In this document: positions 39,946-48,902 of the stretch, piece by piece | How positions within the stretch are numbered: position 1 is the first letter of the stretch | Layout: each line of letters opens with the position of its first letter | Source of the DNA: Leptospira kmetyi serovar Malaysia str. Bejo-Iso9 | GTDB lineage: Bacteria; Spirochaetota; Leptospiria; Leptospirales; Leptospiraceae | NCBI RefSeq assembly: GCF_000243735.2 | Contig: NZ_AHMP02000003.1 | Span: 955,001-1,019,000, forward strand | Length of the DNA stretch: 64,000 nucleotides | Reading direction: 5' to 3' | Program-made: the position numbers and the translations under genes | The notes under the pieces: model-generated | Told to the model about the DNA's origin: nothing | The model's database searches: none | What the model saw: the letters and a program-made list of their open reading frames with translations, nothing else

Positions 39946-41118
39946 ATGATCCAAAGATCGCTCGCGTTTTTTTTATTCCTTCCATTCTTCTTTGTATCTT
40001 GTACGATGTGGCCTGCTCTTACCTATCTCGTTTCCGATTCGAAATCGGGAGATTCGAATTCTTTTTTTCCTCTTGCGTTGGCTCTTCTCGCGCAAGGAGC
40101 GGACGCAAGCGGTTCCGCGCCGACGCCCAATCTTTTGTATGTCGCGAACTACAACGCGAACAGCCTTACGATTTATAACGCGAAAACGGGAGCCTATTTA
40201 AACGGAACTCTTGCGAATTCGACGTTCCCCACTCAGGCCGGTCCAGACTTCGTTGCGGTCAATCCGAAAGCGAACGTTCTTTATGTAACCGCACAAACCG
40301 GAAACTCGATCACATATTTTAATGCGAAGACGGGTGCGTATATCAACGGAACTCTCGCGAACTCGAGCTTTCCTACCGGGAACGGTCCGATTTTTATCGG
40401 AGTCAATCCGGACGCAAACTTGATCTACGTTTCGAACGCGAACTCGGGAACGGTCACGTATATGAACGCGACGACCGGCGCGTATATGAACGGAACTCTC
40501 GCGAACTCGAGCTTTCCCACTTCGGGAACCACTCCGCAGGGTTTGACGGTCGATCCCGTCGGGAATCGAATGTATATTTCCAATTTCGATTTGGATAACG
40601 TTACCTACTACAATGCGACCACGGCTTCCGCAACTTCCAGCTTTCCCGCACAATCGGGGCCGACTTCGATGGCGTTGAATACCACCGCCAATCTTTTGTA
40701 TGTGGGCAACAACGCATCCAATTCGGTTACGATCTACAATGCGACCACGGGAGCGTATTTAAACGGAACCCTTGTCAATTCGAGTTTACCCGTGGGAACC
40801 GGTCCGGTTTCGCTCGCAGTCAATCCCGCTTCGAATATTTTGTATTCCGCAAATCAGACCTCGGAGACGTTAACGCTTCACAACGCGACGACCGGAGTTT
40901 ATCTCAACGGAAGTCTCGCCAATTCCAGTTTTCCAACGGGCGTTCGACCCTACGCGGTTGCGGTTAACGCAACTGCCAACATAGCCTATGTGGCAAACTC
41001 GTCTTCGCAAACGGTAACCTACTACAATGCGGCCACGGGCGCTTATCTCAACGGAACCCTCGCCAATTCGAGCTTTCCGACCCAAGCGGGACCTTCCGCC
41101 GTAGCGGTCAGTCCCTGA
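39946..41118 (+). CDS. YVTN-type beta-propeller lipoprotein
   Basis: 390 aa from the ATG at 39946 (the frame also allows 39928). Lipobox FFFVSC. The mature part is a series of about eight 40-45-residue repeats of the form NATTGAYLNGTLANSSFPT..GP..VAVNP.ANILYVAN, that is YVTN/40-residue propeller blades. The repeats are also conserved at DNA level, so recombination could change blade number. Probably an exposed binding protein; no ligand is suggested. Confidence 0.8.
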   Translation: MIQRSLAFFLFLPFFFVSCTMWPALTYLVSDSKSGDSNSFFPLALALLAQGADASGSAPTPNLLYVANYNANSLTIYNAKTGAYLNGTLANSTFPTQAGPDFVAVNPKANVLYVTAQTGNSITYFNAKTGAYINGTLANSSFPTGNGPIFIGVNPDANLIYVSNANSGTVTYMNATTGAYMNGTLANSSFPTSGTTPQGLTVDPVGNRMYISNFDLDNVTYYNATTASATSSFPAQSGPTSMALNTTANLLYVGNNASNSVTIYNATTGAYLNGTLVNSSLPVGTGPVSLAVNPASNILYSANQTSETLTLHNATTGVYLNGSLANSSFPTGVRPYAVAVNATANIAYVANSSSQTVTYYNAATGAYLNGTLANSSFPTQAGPSAVAVSP

Positions 41119-41302
41119 CCTGAGAATTCCGAAGTCGAAGCTTAACTCAAAAGCGATACGCGTGCCAATGGATTTCGCTACTCTGAAGATAAAATAGAAT
41201 AGAATAATATGCTAAAATATGTAGAAAGATGATGTACAAAAGGAATCCGTAACAAAGAACGTTGAACAAGTTAAAACGTCTCTTCATAAAATCCCTCGTC
41301 CC

Positions 41303-42151
41303 TCAGGCCTTTCTACCCGAAATGATCCAAGCGCTCGATTCGATTTCGATCCGATCCGGAACGTATCGTTTATGAAGCGTTTCAAAAACTTCCGCTTTGA
41401 TTTTATCCTTAAGATTTTGATCCGCGTTGGAAAGAGCGGAAACGATGGGGGCCGCCACTTCGGTCATCACATTCCAATACGTTTCCGCGTTTTTACATTT
41501 CAACTTTCCCGAACTTTCTTTGACTAAGATATATTCCAGACCCGCGTCTCTGAAAAGATCCGAAACCACGTTCGCGTCGGAACAACGAAACATACCCGGA
41601 GCGCCCGGAGTCGGAGCGGGCAGAGAAATATTTCTTTGAATCGCTCCTAAGATCGCGGTGATCCAAAAATTCTTTTCGGGCGCGTTCCAAACCGAAGCCG
41701 CGATTCTTCCTCCGGGTTTTAAAACTCGAAACATTTCGCTCGCCGCCAATTTCATATCCGGAAAGAACATAAAACCGAAACGACAACTGATCGCGTCGAA
41801 CGTTTCGTTTTCGAAGGGAAGTTCGCAAACGTCGCAAACATGGGTTTCGATATTCGAAATTCCTCGTTTGACGGCGCTTTCCCGAGCGATCTCCAACATA
41901 TCCTCCGCAAGATCGGTAATGACTACCTTACCCGCATTCAAACGAGTCGCGATCGTCAAACCCGGTTCTCCCGTCCCGGCGGCGACATCCAAGACTACAT
42001 CCGTATCTTCCAAATCAAGAGTGTGAATGATCACATCCCCCATCGGTTGGAGGAAATCCATAAACAAGTCGTCCCATTTCTTCCAACCCTGAGAAAACCG
42101 ATTCCAGGATTCCTTTTGTTGTTCCCGTATTTCTAAAAGATTCTGTTCCAT
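41303..42151 (-). CDS. SAM-dependent methyltransferase (UbiE/Methyltransf_11 type)
   Basis: 282-aa class I methyltransferase. Motif I VLDVAAGTGEPG, motif II VITDLAEDML, post-motif FDAISCRFGFMFFPD. The substrate is not evident; UbiE-like lipid-quinone or small-molecule methylation is possible. It lies downstream of the TetR gene on the same strand, with two palindromes in the 265-bp gap, so it is the probable regulated gene. Confidence 0.85.
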   Translation of the reverse strand: MEQNLLEIREQQKESWNRFSQGWKKWDDLFMDFLQPMGDVIIHTLDLEDTDVVLDVAAGTGEPGLTIATRLNAGKVVITDLAEDMLEIARESAVKRGISNIETHVCDVCELPFENETFDAISCRFGFMFFPDMKLAASEMFRVLKPGGRIAASVWNAPEKNFWITAILGAIQRNISLPAPTPGAPGMFRCSDANVVSDLFRDAGLEYILVKESSGKLKCKNAETYWNVMTEVAAPIVSALSNADQNLKDKIKAEVFETLHKRYVPDRIEIESSAWIISGRKA

Positions 42152-42216
42152 TGAAGATTCTAACCCCTAATTTCCGGACAAAATGCCCTTTCTCGCTGAC
42201 TTTCGATCGATTTAGC

Positions 42217-42242
42217 TTACTTACTGATCGATCAGTAAGTAA
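42217..42242. promoter_or_regulatory. 26-bp perfect palindrome upstream of the methyltransferase
   Basis: Half-site TTACTTACTGATC (42217-42229), immediately followed by its exact complement (42230-42242). It lies 66 bp upstream of the methyltransferase ATG; likely operator for the adjacent TetR protein. Confidence 0.75.
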
Positions 42243-42330
42243 TAACAAACCAAATTCTCAAAATTTTCATCCGAATTCGGTTTTTTGGACCGGATCGGAA
42301 GAAAATGATGCCCTAAGTATCAGAAGGCTT

Positions 42331-42348
42331 ACTTACTAATCAGTAAGT
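42331..42348. promoter_or_regulatory. Second operator with the same half-site
   Basis: ACTTACT (42331-42337) and AGTAAGT (42342-42348) with a 4-bp spacer; the first site has the same heptamers with an 8-bp spacer. About 110 bp from the first, next to the TetR gene stop. Confidence 0.6.
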
Positions 42349-42416
42349 CAATAATAAATTTCTGAATCTCAAAACAAAAGCCATAAGAACCTTAAAAATT
42401 GGGGGAGAATCCGGGT

Positions 42417-42992
42417 TTAAGAATCGATGAAGGAGGAAAGAATGGCGCCTATTTTTTCGGAGAATTCTTGCGTAGGAAGATCCGCGACCTTTTTGATCTG
42501 AAGACTTCCGAAAAGCTGACCGTATCCGAAACTCGCGCTCATAAAAATCCAAGAAAGCATCTTCGAAGTTTCCCGATCGGTTACGAATCGACTCACCTCT
42601 TTTTCCAAAGCCGTATGAATCGCTCTCATCGTCTCGTGAATGACCTTGCGATCCGATTCGGTGAAGTTCGGAAATTCCGCCAAAAGCCAACGTTCTTTTT
42701 TGACGACATCGGAATCGTGAGCGCATACTTTCAAGGCCACTCCGGTCAATAATTCTTTCAGAGAATTTGCGGAAAGACCCACCAGAAGAATTTGTTCCGG
42801 GTCCGGTAAATGAGAACGAAGAACGTCCTTGAGAATCGATTCCTTTCCTTCCGGAAAATAATAGTAAAGCGCCGCAGTCGTACAACGGGAAGCTTCGGCG
42901 ATCTGTTTTATGGAAACGCCGTTGTAACCGCGTTGGATGAATAGTTCTCCGGATTCGCTTACGATCGTATCGCGTAAACCTGTTTCTTGCAT
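42417..42992 (-). CDS. TetR-family regulator
   Basis: 191 aa from the ATG at 42992; the open frame begins at 43055. HTH GELFIQRGYNGVSIKQIAEASRCTTAALYYYFPEGKESIL is a canonical TetR_N. The ligand domain is helical with a Cys in VCAHDSD. It precedes the methyltransferase on the same strand. The two ACTTACT palindromes fit autoregulation or control of the methyltransferase. Confidence 0.9.
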   Translation of the reverse strand: MQETGLRDTIVSESGELFIQRGYNGVSIKQIAEASRCTTAALYYYFPEGKESILKDVLRSHLPDPEQILLVGLSANSLKELLTGVALKVCAHDSDVVKKERWLLAEFPNFTESDRKVIHETMRAIHTALEKEVSRFVTDRETSKMLSWIFMSASFGYGQLFGSLQIKKVADLPTQEFSEKIGAILSSFIDS

Positions 42993-43257
42993 ATTTCTCA
43001 GACTCGCCTCAACATTAGAATCGAACGAAAAAAGTCGACCGCCACAAAGAACCAAGGTGGAACTTTCGCGTCATGTCAACCCTATTTTGGACGAAAGACT
43101 TTTCATTTATCGGATGAGAATGCGGATCCTCGCAAAAACAAAAGCGGATTCTTTTAAAAATCATGACGGGATTCGAGTTTCTGCACGTTTTTCCAAGACT
43201 CGAAAAATCATCCGTGGTATTCTTATCCGAAAAGAAAACCGAACGAGGAACCGAAGA

Positions 43258-43734
43258 ATGGCAATGAACGTAGCAGAATTATTATATCATAATGTCCCCG
43301 TAGATATTTTTACTCTCAAGGAAAACTGCACTCTCTTGGAACAAGCGCAGAATTTGATCGATCAGTGTTTTCCCGGCGCTACCAATATGAAAGTGATCGG
43401 CGTGAACGCGGACGTTTCCGAAGCGGACATTCCTTACGCGCAAAGCAATCGTGCGCTTCACGGGTTTATGCACGGAGGATGTTTTTTCAGCGTGGGTGAT
43501 ACTCTTACATCGATCATGGCTTTTTTTCACGTGGAAAACGAAAGGGAAAGAACGTTTACGATGGACGCTTCCATCCGTTATCTTCGTCCGATCCGTACGG
43601 AAACGGTGCGCGCAAAAGCGAGACTCGTTCAGAAGAACGGAAAAATTTTGGAATACGTATGCGACTTTTTCAACGAGGAAAACAAAAGAGCCGCGCAGGC
43701 AAAATACAAATACGCGATCGCGGAACCTCGTTGA
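43258..43734 (+). CDS. PaaI-like hotdog thioesterase
   Basis: 158-aa protein with a single hotdog fold. The helix segment NRALHGFMHGGCFFSVGDTLTSIM holds the HGG motif of the PaaI/YdiI thioesterases, followed by TMDASIRYLRPIRTETVRAKARLV. Start at 43258 with GAGG before it. Probably hydrolyses an acyl-CoA. The AraC gene follows and may even start within the stop (TTGA). Confidence 0.85.
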   Translation: MAMNVAELLYHNVPVDIFTLKENCTLLEQAQNLIDQCFPGATNMKVIGVNADVSEADIPYAQSNRALHGFMHGGCFFSVGDTLTSIMAFFHVENERERTFTMDASIRYLRPIRTETVRAKARLVQKNGKILEYVCDFFNEENKRAAQAKYKYAIAEPR

Positions 43735-43808
43735 ATCATAAGATCCGATTTTGCGAAACGAATTCGGATTTCTATTGCGTCGGATCGTTCGTCGATTACG
43801 TTAAGCGA

Positions 43809-44600
43809 ATGCGGAACGTAATCTGCGTACTCCGGGGAGCCGTTCTTTTTATCGGAAAGTTACCGGACCTCGCGTTTCATTCTACCGTAACCTCGGCGGC
43901 GGTTGTCGGATTGGATTTCGAAATCAAAAAAAGAATCAAGGGCGATCCGCAGTGGATGAGCGCGCGTTCCTTTGTGTTCGACGGAATCTTAAATCACGAA
44001 ACGATTCTTACCGGAAACGTGGGGATCCTATTCGCCGATCCGGGAAGCGAAATCGGAACCGTTCTTTCCCGTGACGCGGGTCCGAATCGTCTATACCCAA
44101 ATCCTTCCTGGGCCCCCGAATTGATTTCCACTTGTTCGGAAATTCTGAACTCGCAACCGGAACAATATTCAGAAATTCTAAACCGATTGTTTCCGTTCCA
44201 TCGTTCCACTCCGGATCAAAAATTTATGGAAGACGATCGATTGATTCTGATCTTACGAAGACTGATTGAAAATCCGGAAGAATCGGTGAACGTGGACGAA
44301 CTGGCCGACGAAATCGGAATGTCCGCGTCCTGGCTACAACACGAGTTTAAAAACGCGATCGGACTTCCGTTACGCGCGTTTCGAAAATGGTATCGTATGA
44401 AATCGGCGGTGATCGCGCACAAACAAGGTGCGTCGCTCGCGGACGCGGCTTTAAGCGCGGGTTTTTACGATCAAGCCCACTTTACGAACGCGTTTCGGGA
44501 AATTTTCGGAATCTCGCCCTCTTCCGTTTTTGGAAAAGGAGAACCGATTGATTGGTATTTTGAAAACGAATCGCTCGAAAAAATTCTCGCCAAACTTTGA
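43809..44600 (+). CDS. AraC-family regulator
   Basis: 264 aa from the ATG at 43809; the frame is open further upstream and a TTG overlapping the thioesterase stop at 43731 is possible. The N-terminal domain (1-150) is an unclassified ligand domain. The C-terminal 100 residues have two HTHs: NVDELADEIGMSASWLQHEF and GASLADAALSAGFYDQAHFTNAF. Probably controls the thioesterase or a nearby gene. Confidence 0.85.
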   Translation: MRNVICVLRGAVLFIGKLPDLAFHSTVTSAAVVGLDFEIKKRIKGDPQWMSARSFVFDGILNHETILTGNVGILFADPGSEIGTVLSRDAGPNRLYPNPSWAPELISTCSEILNSQPEQYSEILNRLFPFHRSTPDQKFMEDDRLILILRRLIENPEESVNVDELADEIGMSASWLQHEFKNAIGLPLRAFRKWYRMKSAVIAHKQGASLADAALSAGFYDQAHFTNAFREIFGISPSSVFGKGEPIDWYFENESLEKILAKL

Positions 44601-44758
44601 AAAGGTGATCCGAACCTTCGTAAACGGAAACGATTCTTAGTCGTCGATCTTTTTTTTCTTTGAATTTACTTACAAAATTTCGTGAGTTCGTACCGGTTTC
44701 GATCCGACTTCGAACAAAAACTTGACCGTTCCGATTTTTTCGTTTTCCATATCCTCCG

Positions 44759-45397
44759 ATGAGCCAGGAAATCGATTTCAAGATCAGACATAGCATTTTT
44801 CTTCCGTTTCCCAAAAGGCTTCGAATCGATTCAAAAACGATTTCTTACGGAGGAGTCGAACTTCGTTGCCACGACGTAAAGGAAATCCGTTACGGGATCG
44901 TTCAGCTGTATATCAACGGGATCAAGGCCAATCGAACGTATTCCGTTTTTTTAAAGGACAAAAACGATGGGCTGATTCGAATCGAATTCGTTTCGGTTCG
45001 CCCTTTCGTAATCAATCAAAAGGTGGAGAATCTCTACTTTTCGATCGTCGATTCCCTCTGGGATAACGTCACCAAAAGACTGACCGAGGAAGCTTTGTAC
45101 AATTTGGAAAACGGCAGATCCTATAAGATTCCGAACGTGGAAGTCACTCCGAAAGGCGTTCGGTTTACCATGGTTCGATGGTTTAAGAAGAACGAAGAAC
45201 ATTTCGTGGCTTGGAAAGATTTACGAAAATATTCCGAGGATGGAAACCTCCATTTGTATTCAGAGACTAATCCGAAAATTAAAATCAAGATCAATCTTCA
45301 AACCGTTTGGAACTCCCCTGTTTTAGCCTCCGTTTTGGACTTTCTCTGGCAGGACGGAAGGGCTTATGCCTTGGCCGAAGCGAACGATCGTTTTTAA
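44759..45397 (+). CDS. Hypothetical protein, PH-like repeats
   Basis: 212-aa cytoplasmic protein with two similar beta-rich halves: KTISYGGVELRCHDVKEIRYG and VEVTPKGVRFTMVRWFKKNEEHFVAWKDLRKYSEDG, which resemble bacterial PH-like modules. No signal or membrane segment. No partner gene is obvious; it is convergent with the DUF1304 gene, sharing a stem-loop. Confidence 0.6.
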   Translation: MSQEIDFKIRHSIFLPFPKRLRIDSKTISYGGVELRCHDVKEIRYGIVQLYINGIKANRTYSVFLKDKNDGLIRIEFVSVRPFVINQKVENLYFSIVDSLWDNVTKRLTEEALYNLENGRSYKIPNVEVTPKGVRFTMVRWFKKNEEHFVAWKDLRKYSEDGNLHLYSETNPKIKIKINLQTVWNSPVLASVLDFLWQDGRAYALAEANDRF

Positions 45398-45486
45398 AAA
45401 GTCGAACCGATTCCTTTCATTCAAAAGACATTACAAAAATTGAATTCGTTACCACACGTTCGGCGATAAATCGTAACTCGAAAAAA

Positions 45487-45528
45487 CAAATCGGAAGCCC
45501 CGCTTTGAAAACGACGAGGCTTCCGATT
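45487..45528. terminator. Bidirectional terminator between convergent genes
   Basis: 12-bp perfect stem AAATCGGAAGCC (45487-45498) with its complement (45517-45528), located between the plus-strand gene ending at 45397 and the minus-strand gene ending at 45535. An A-run on its left gives a U-run for minus-strand transcripts. Confidence 0.75.
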
Positions 45529-45534
45529 TCCATT

Positions 45535-45912
45535 CTAACTTAGAAAATACAAAATCACTGCGATCAACGGAGGCAATCCTTGAATGAACGCGGCGCGAGC
45601 CATCGCCGGTTTGGAAACGAACAAAACCGTTCCCGCTCCGAAAACGGAAAGACAAGCAAAGACTAAAACCGCCGGAGCGTATCCGGGATGAAGATCGAAG
45701 AATACGGCTCCGTAGATCGCTCCGATCGCAAGAAATAAATTATAGAATCCTTGATTGAGAAAAACGGTCTTCATCTGTTCCGCGGTTTTAGAATCGGGAA
45801 CTCCGAAGCGTTTATAAATTCTGGGGCGCATCCACAAAACGCTTTCCATCAAAAAAATCCAAACGTGAAGAAGGCCGACGATACCAGCGAGAATCCTGGC
45901 GGTTAAAATCAT
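45535..45912 (-). CDS. DUF1304 membrane protein
   Basis: 125-aa protein with four membrane helices. ARILAGIVGLLHVWIFLMESVLW and FLNQGFYNLFLAIGAIYGA are characteristic of DUF1304. Function unknown. Divergent from the GlxA-type regulator at 46051, which may control it. Confidence 0.85.
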   Translation of the reverse strand: MILTARILAGIVGLLHVWIFLMESVLWMRPRIYKRFGVPDSKTAEQMKTVFLNQGFYNLFLAIGAIYGAVFFDLHPGYAPAVLVFACLSVFGAGTVLFVSKPAMARAAFIQGLPPLIAVILYFLS

Positions 45913-46050
45913 GAGTTATCTCTCCTAAACAAATTGTCACGGAATCATACAAGGTTCCCGGCTTTTTGTAAAGAACGAAGTACGCCATTTTCCGATGTGA
46001 TTCCGCCATCGAAAAATTGGCTCAATCGCATTTTTTATTGTAAAACGGTC

Positions 46051-47058
46051 ATGATTTTAGAATCTTGCGGCATGGAAGTCGTCATTCTTTTGCTCCCCGG
46101 AGCGCCCGCTTCGGTCATCACGGGTTTGCGCGAATTCTTTGAAATCGCGGGCCTGGACTTGAACACTCGACGCAGATCCGGTCTTTGCAGGGTGAGAACC
46201 CTGGCCTTACAATCCGAACCGGTCGCCTTACACGGAAAGGTTCAGATCGTCCCGGACCTAGTGGGAAGATGTTCGGACGCGGACGTGGTCATCGTTCCCG
46301 CAATCGGGCCGAACGTGAAAAACGTTAAGAGAAGATTCTCCTTGGAAATAGAATGGTTGAAGGAAGTCGCTTCGCAAGGAACAAGAATTGCGAGCGTTTG
46401 TTCGGGCGCTTTCGTTTTAGCGGCCACGGGTTTGCTTCATAAAAAATCGGCGACCACACATTGGCTCTTCGCTCCTCTCTTCCGGAGAATGTTTCCGACG
46501 ATCAGTTTGGACATCGATAAGCTCGTGATCGACAACGGACAATTTCTCACTTCGGGCGGTAGCAACGCGTTTTACGATTTGGGTCTTCATATACTCGAAC
46601 AATTTTTGGGAAGAGAAATCGCGTTGCAATGCGCGAAACATTTTCTTCTGGATACGGATCGGATTTCACAAACACCGTTTATGATGTTCTCCGTTCAAAA
46701 ACATCACGGGGACGAATCGGTCGCCGCGGCGCAAACGATTTTGGAAAAGGATTTTTCGTCCTCGCTTTCCATGGACGATGTCGCACAACGTGTTGGTTTA
46801 AGTTCCAGAAGTTTCAAAAGAAGATTTAAAAACGCGACGGGCGATCCGCCTTCCACGTATCTACAAAGACTCCGAGTCGAATACGCCAAAAGACGTTTGG
46901 AAGAAGGAGACGAATCCGTGGAAGAGATCAGCTACGCGGTCGGCTACGAAAACGTGGGATTTTTTCGACTTCTTTTTAAAAGATACGCGGGAAACACTCC
47001 CCTCGAACACAGAAAGAAATTTTCGGTTCATTCGAAGTTGGGCGAAAAAAGACAGTAA
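46051..47058 (+). CDS. GlxA-type AraC regulator with DJ-1/PfpI domain
   Basis: 335 aa from the ATG at 46051 (46072 is also possible). Residues 8-185 are a DJ-1/PfpI class I amidotransferase-like domain with the elbow Cys in VCSGAFVLAATGLLH; residues 220-325 are the AraC double HTH (SMDDVAQRVGLSSRSFKRRF, VEEISYAVGYENVGFFRLLF). Such proteins sense quaternary amines or amino-acid derivatives; the effector here is unknown. Divergent from the DUF1304 gene. Confidence 0.9.
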   Translation: MILESCGMEVVILLLPGAPASVITGLREFFEIAGLDLNTRRRSGLCRVRTLALQSEPVALHGKVQIVPDLVGRCSDADVVIVPAIGPNVKNVKRRFSLEIEWLKEVASQGTRIASVCSGAFVLAATGLLHKKSATTHWLFAPLFRRMFPTISLDIDKLVIDNGQFLTSGGSNAFYDLGLHILEQFLGREIALQCAKHFLLDTDRISQTPFMMFSVQKHHGDESVAAAQTILEKDFSSSLSMDDVAQRVGLSSRSFKRRFKNATGDPPSTYLQRLRVEYAKRRLEEGDESVEEISYAVGYENVGFFRLLFKRYAGNTPLEHRKKFSVHSKLGEKRQ

Positions 47059-47131
47059 TTCTACGATGCGGGTAAGAATAAAAGCGGAGCTTCCGCGCCG
47101 CCTCCTATTTTACGTTTTTTGAATATAAGAA

Positions 47132-47575
47132 TCAATTCCCCACGCACCATTCTCCGTGGCCCATATGCGTTTTATCCAAAAGACAAGCCGCTTTCGGACG
47201 GCAGTACATCAGAATCGTCAACGTTTGGTTCGTAGTAAATTCTTGAACGTTGGCCCCGCAGGGAGTCGTGCCGATGGCTTTGATACAAAAGTCGATGTCC
47301 CTTTGGGTATAATACGAACTCGGTTCTAAAAAGGAAAGCGGTCCCTTCGGGTTTGAAGAATCCTTCCAAAAAAGTATGACGGCGTTGCTTGCAACCGGAT
47401 CCAAGATATTGCAGGAAAGAAGTTTTCCTCTCAATGCGGTTTCAAATCGATTCTTAAAGTCGTCGTCTCCGGCCACTTGATCCCCGCCGATTCCGGCGCA
47501 AAAAGAAACCGTCGCGGTCAACGTGAACGCGTATCCGAAGAGTAACAGAGTTTTTAAAATATTCTTTATTTTCAT
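47132..47575 (-). CDS. Small putative lipoprotein
   Basis: 147-aa putative lipoprotein: signal ending TVSFC (Cys26). The mature part has several Cys (LLSCN, DFCIKA, TPCGAN, MYCRPK, AACLLD, EWCVGN), likely disulfides. No family recognised. A hairpin covers its start region. It follows the SH3 gene on the same strand with a 111-bp gap. Confidence 0.65.
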   Translation of the reverse strand: MKIKNILKTLLLFGYAFTLTATVSFCAGIGGDQVAGDDDFKNRFETALRGKLLSCNILDPVASNAVILFWKDSSNPKGPLSFLEPSSYYTQRDIDFCIKAIGTTPCGANVQEFTTNQTLTILMYCRPKAACLLDKTHMGHGEWCVGN

Positions 47576-47631
47576 TGAATCAAACCTTGGATGGATTTAG
47601 TTTTTCGAACGATAATTCATCCAAGATTCAA
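47575..47631 (-). promoter_or_regulatory. Hairpin spanning the start of the small lipoprotein gene
   Basis: CTTGGATG (47586-47593) pairs with CATCCAAG (47618-47625), and the stem continues past a bulge with TTGAAT (47575-47580) against ATTCAA (47626-47631). On the minus strand the 3' arm runs right into the ATG, so folding could hide the start, or the hairpin could end upstream transcripts. Confidence 0.45.
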
Positions 47632-47686
47632 TCATAAAAATCCGCCGAAATCCATCAAAGAAAATCCGTTGGAAATTTTTTTCGAT

Positions 47687-48742
47687 CTACTTCTTTTCAA
47701 AAAAAGAAAATCCGAAATTGCGGATCTCTTCGTTGCAACGAAATTGATTTTTGGAATACATCGAATTCAACTTTTCCAAAAAGGAAAAATAAACCGAAGT
47801 CTTGTTCTCGTTTAAAAAATTCTTAAAACTTTTTCGAGCTTCGTTTGAAAGAACGCAGGATTCTTCCTTACATTCGCAAACGGGCGTATTGTCGAGTCCG
47901 TTCACGTAAAAACCGAAATATTCTTTCAAAAGACCTTCGATCATCGTTTTTTCAGGAACGGTACTGAATTCTTTTAAGAACGTTTCGATCTTCGCGATGC
48001 GTTTTCTCATTTCCTCCCAGGAAATTCCGATTCCCGCGTCGCAAGTGTACGGATACCCGACCTTACTCAACAAACGGATCGTTTCTTTCAAGGGAAAGGT
48101 ATAATTTTTTAATACGACCAGAGAATGATCGTAGTATTCGATCAACGCCGCGTCCCCTTCGCAGTATTCCACGGTCAAACCGTGGGAATTGAGTTCTCGT
48201 ACGAGCGCGGAATCGGTCCACTTTCCGTAATCGTTTTGAAGTTTTTCCTGAAGTTTGGAATCGATTTCGACACTCTGCGTTAATACGAATTCGGTATAAA
48301 CCCGAAACGCGTTTTCCGCATCCGGAGAATTCGGCGGAAACTTGGAAATAAATTGATTCTCCGCTTTTTGCAAAGAGGAAAGTTCTCCGGTTTTTAAGGA
48401 ATCCAGATATTTTTGATAAGCGACCAGAGAATCAGCGTTCGAAACGTTCTCGAGATATGCGTCGAACACCCATCCCTTTTTATACAAACCTTCCACTTCG
48501 ACCCAGTTTCCCTTTTTGCCGTTTAAGGTTTCGGTCTTATCGGATCTACCGATGATCTTTACTCGAGTCCCGTTCGGAAGCAATCGGACCGTGGAATTTT
48601 TTTGACCGGCCCCGTCCCGAAGATACAAACCTCCGTTTGCGTTCACTTTCGCATAACGTTCCTGCGATTCCGAGTGCAACGTGTTTCCGGAAATAAAAAG
48701 AAAAACAAACGGAAAAAGGATGAGATAAATAAGTCGTTTCAT
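47687..48742 (-). CDS. Exported bacterial SH3-domain protein
   Basis: 351 aa from the ATG at 48742. Signal peptide (ILFPFVFLFISGNTLHS), then an SH3b domain at about 28-100 (GLYLRDGAGQKNSTVRLLPNGTRVKIIG ... NWVEVEGLYKKGWV), then a helical C-terminal region with a CECKEESC cluster near residue 315. SH3b domains often bind peptidoglycan. The C-terminal domain is not recognised. Confidence 0.8.
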   Translation of the reverse strand: MKRLIYLILFPFVFLFISGNTLHSESQERYAKVNANGGLYLRDGAGQKNSTVRLLPNGTRVKIIGRSDKTETLNGKKGNWVEVEGLYKKGWVFDAYLENVSNADSLVAYQKYLDSLKTGELSSLQKAENQFISKFPPNSPDAENAFRVYTEFVLTQSVEIDSKLQEKLQNDYGKWTDSALVRELNSHGLTVEYCEGDAALIEYYDHSLVVLKNYTFPLKETIRLLSKVGYPYTCDAGIGISWEEMRKRIAKIETFLKEFSTVPEKTMIEGLLKEYFGFYVNGLDNTPVCECKEESCVLSNEARKSFKNFLNENKTSVYFSFLEKLNSMYSKNQFRCNEEIRNFGFSFFEKK

Positions 48743-48853
48743 GAAAATTCTTACGGCCTTGAAATTTTTGAAACGAGAATCGTATCGACTCGAATCGGAT
48801 TCAAGCAATTATCGCGTAAGTTTTTCCATTCTCAAAACGAAAAGAAACGGCAA

Positions 48854-48870
48854 CTCGTCGAAACGACGAG
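48854..48870 (-). terminator. Terminator of the secreted-protein gene at 48903
   Basis: CTCGTCG (48854-48860) and CGACGAG (48864-48870) around a 3-nt loop. On the minus strand the stem is followed by a T-rich tail (TTTCTTTTCGTTTT), 30 bp after the stop at 48903. Confidence 0.7.
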
Positions 48871-48902
48871 CCGCCGAAAAGGAAGTTGCAAGATGCTGAA
48901 TG

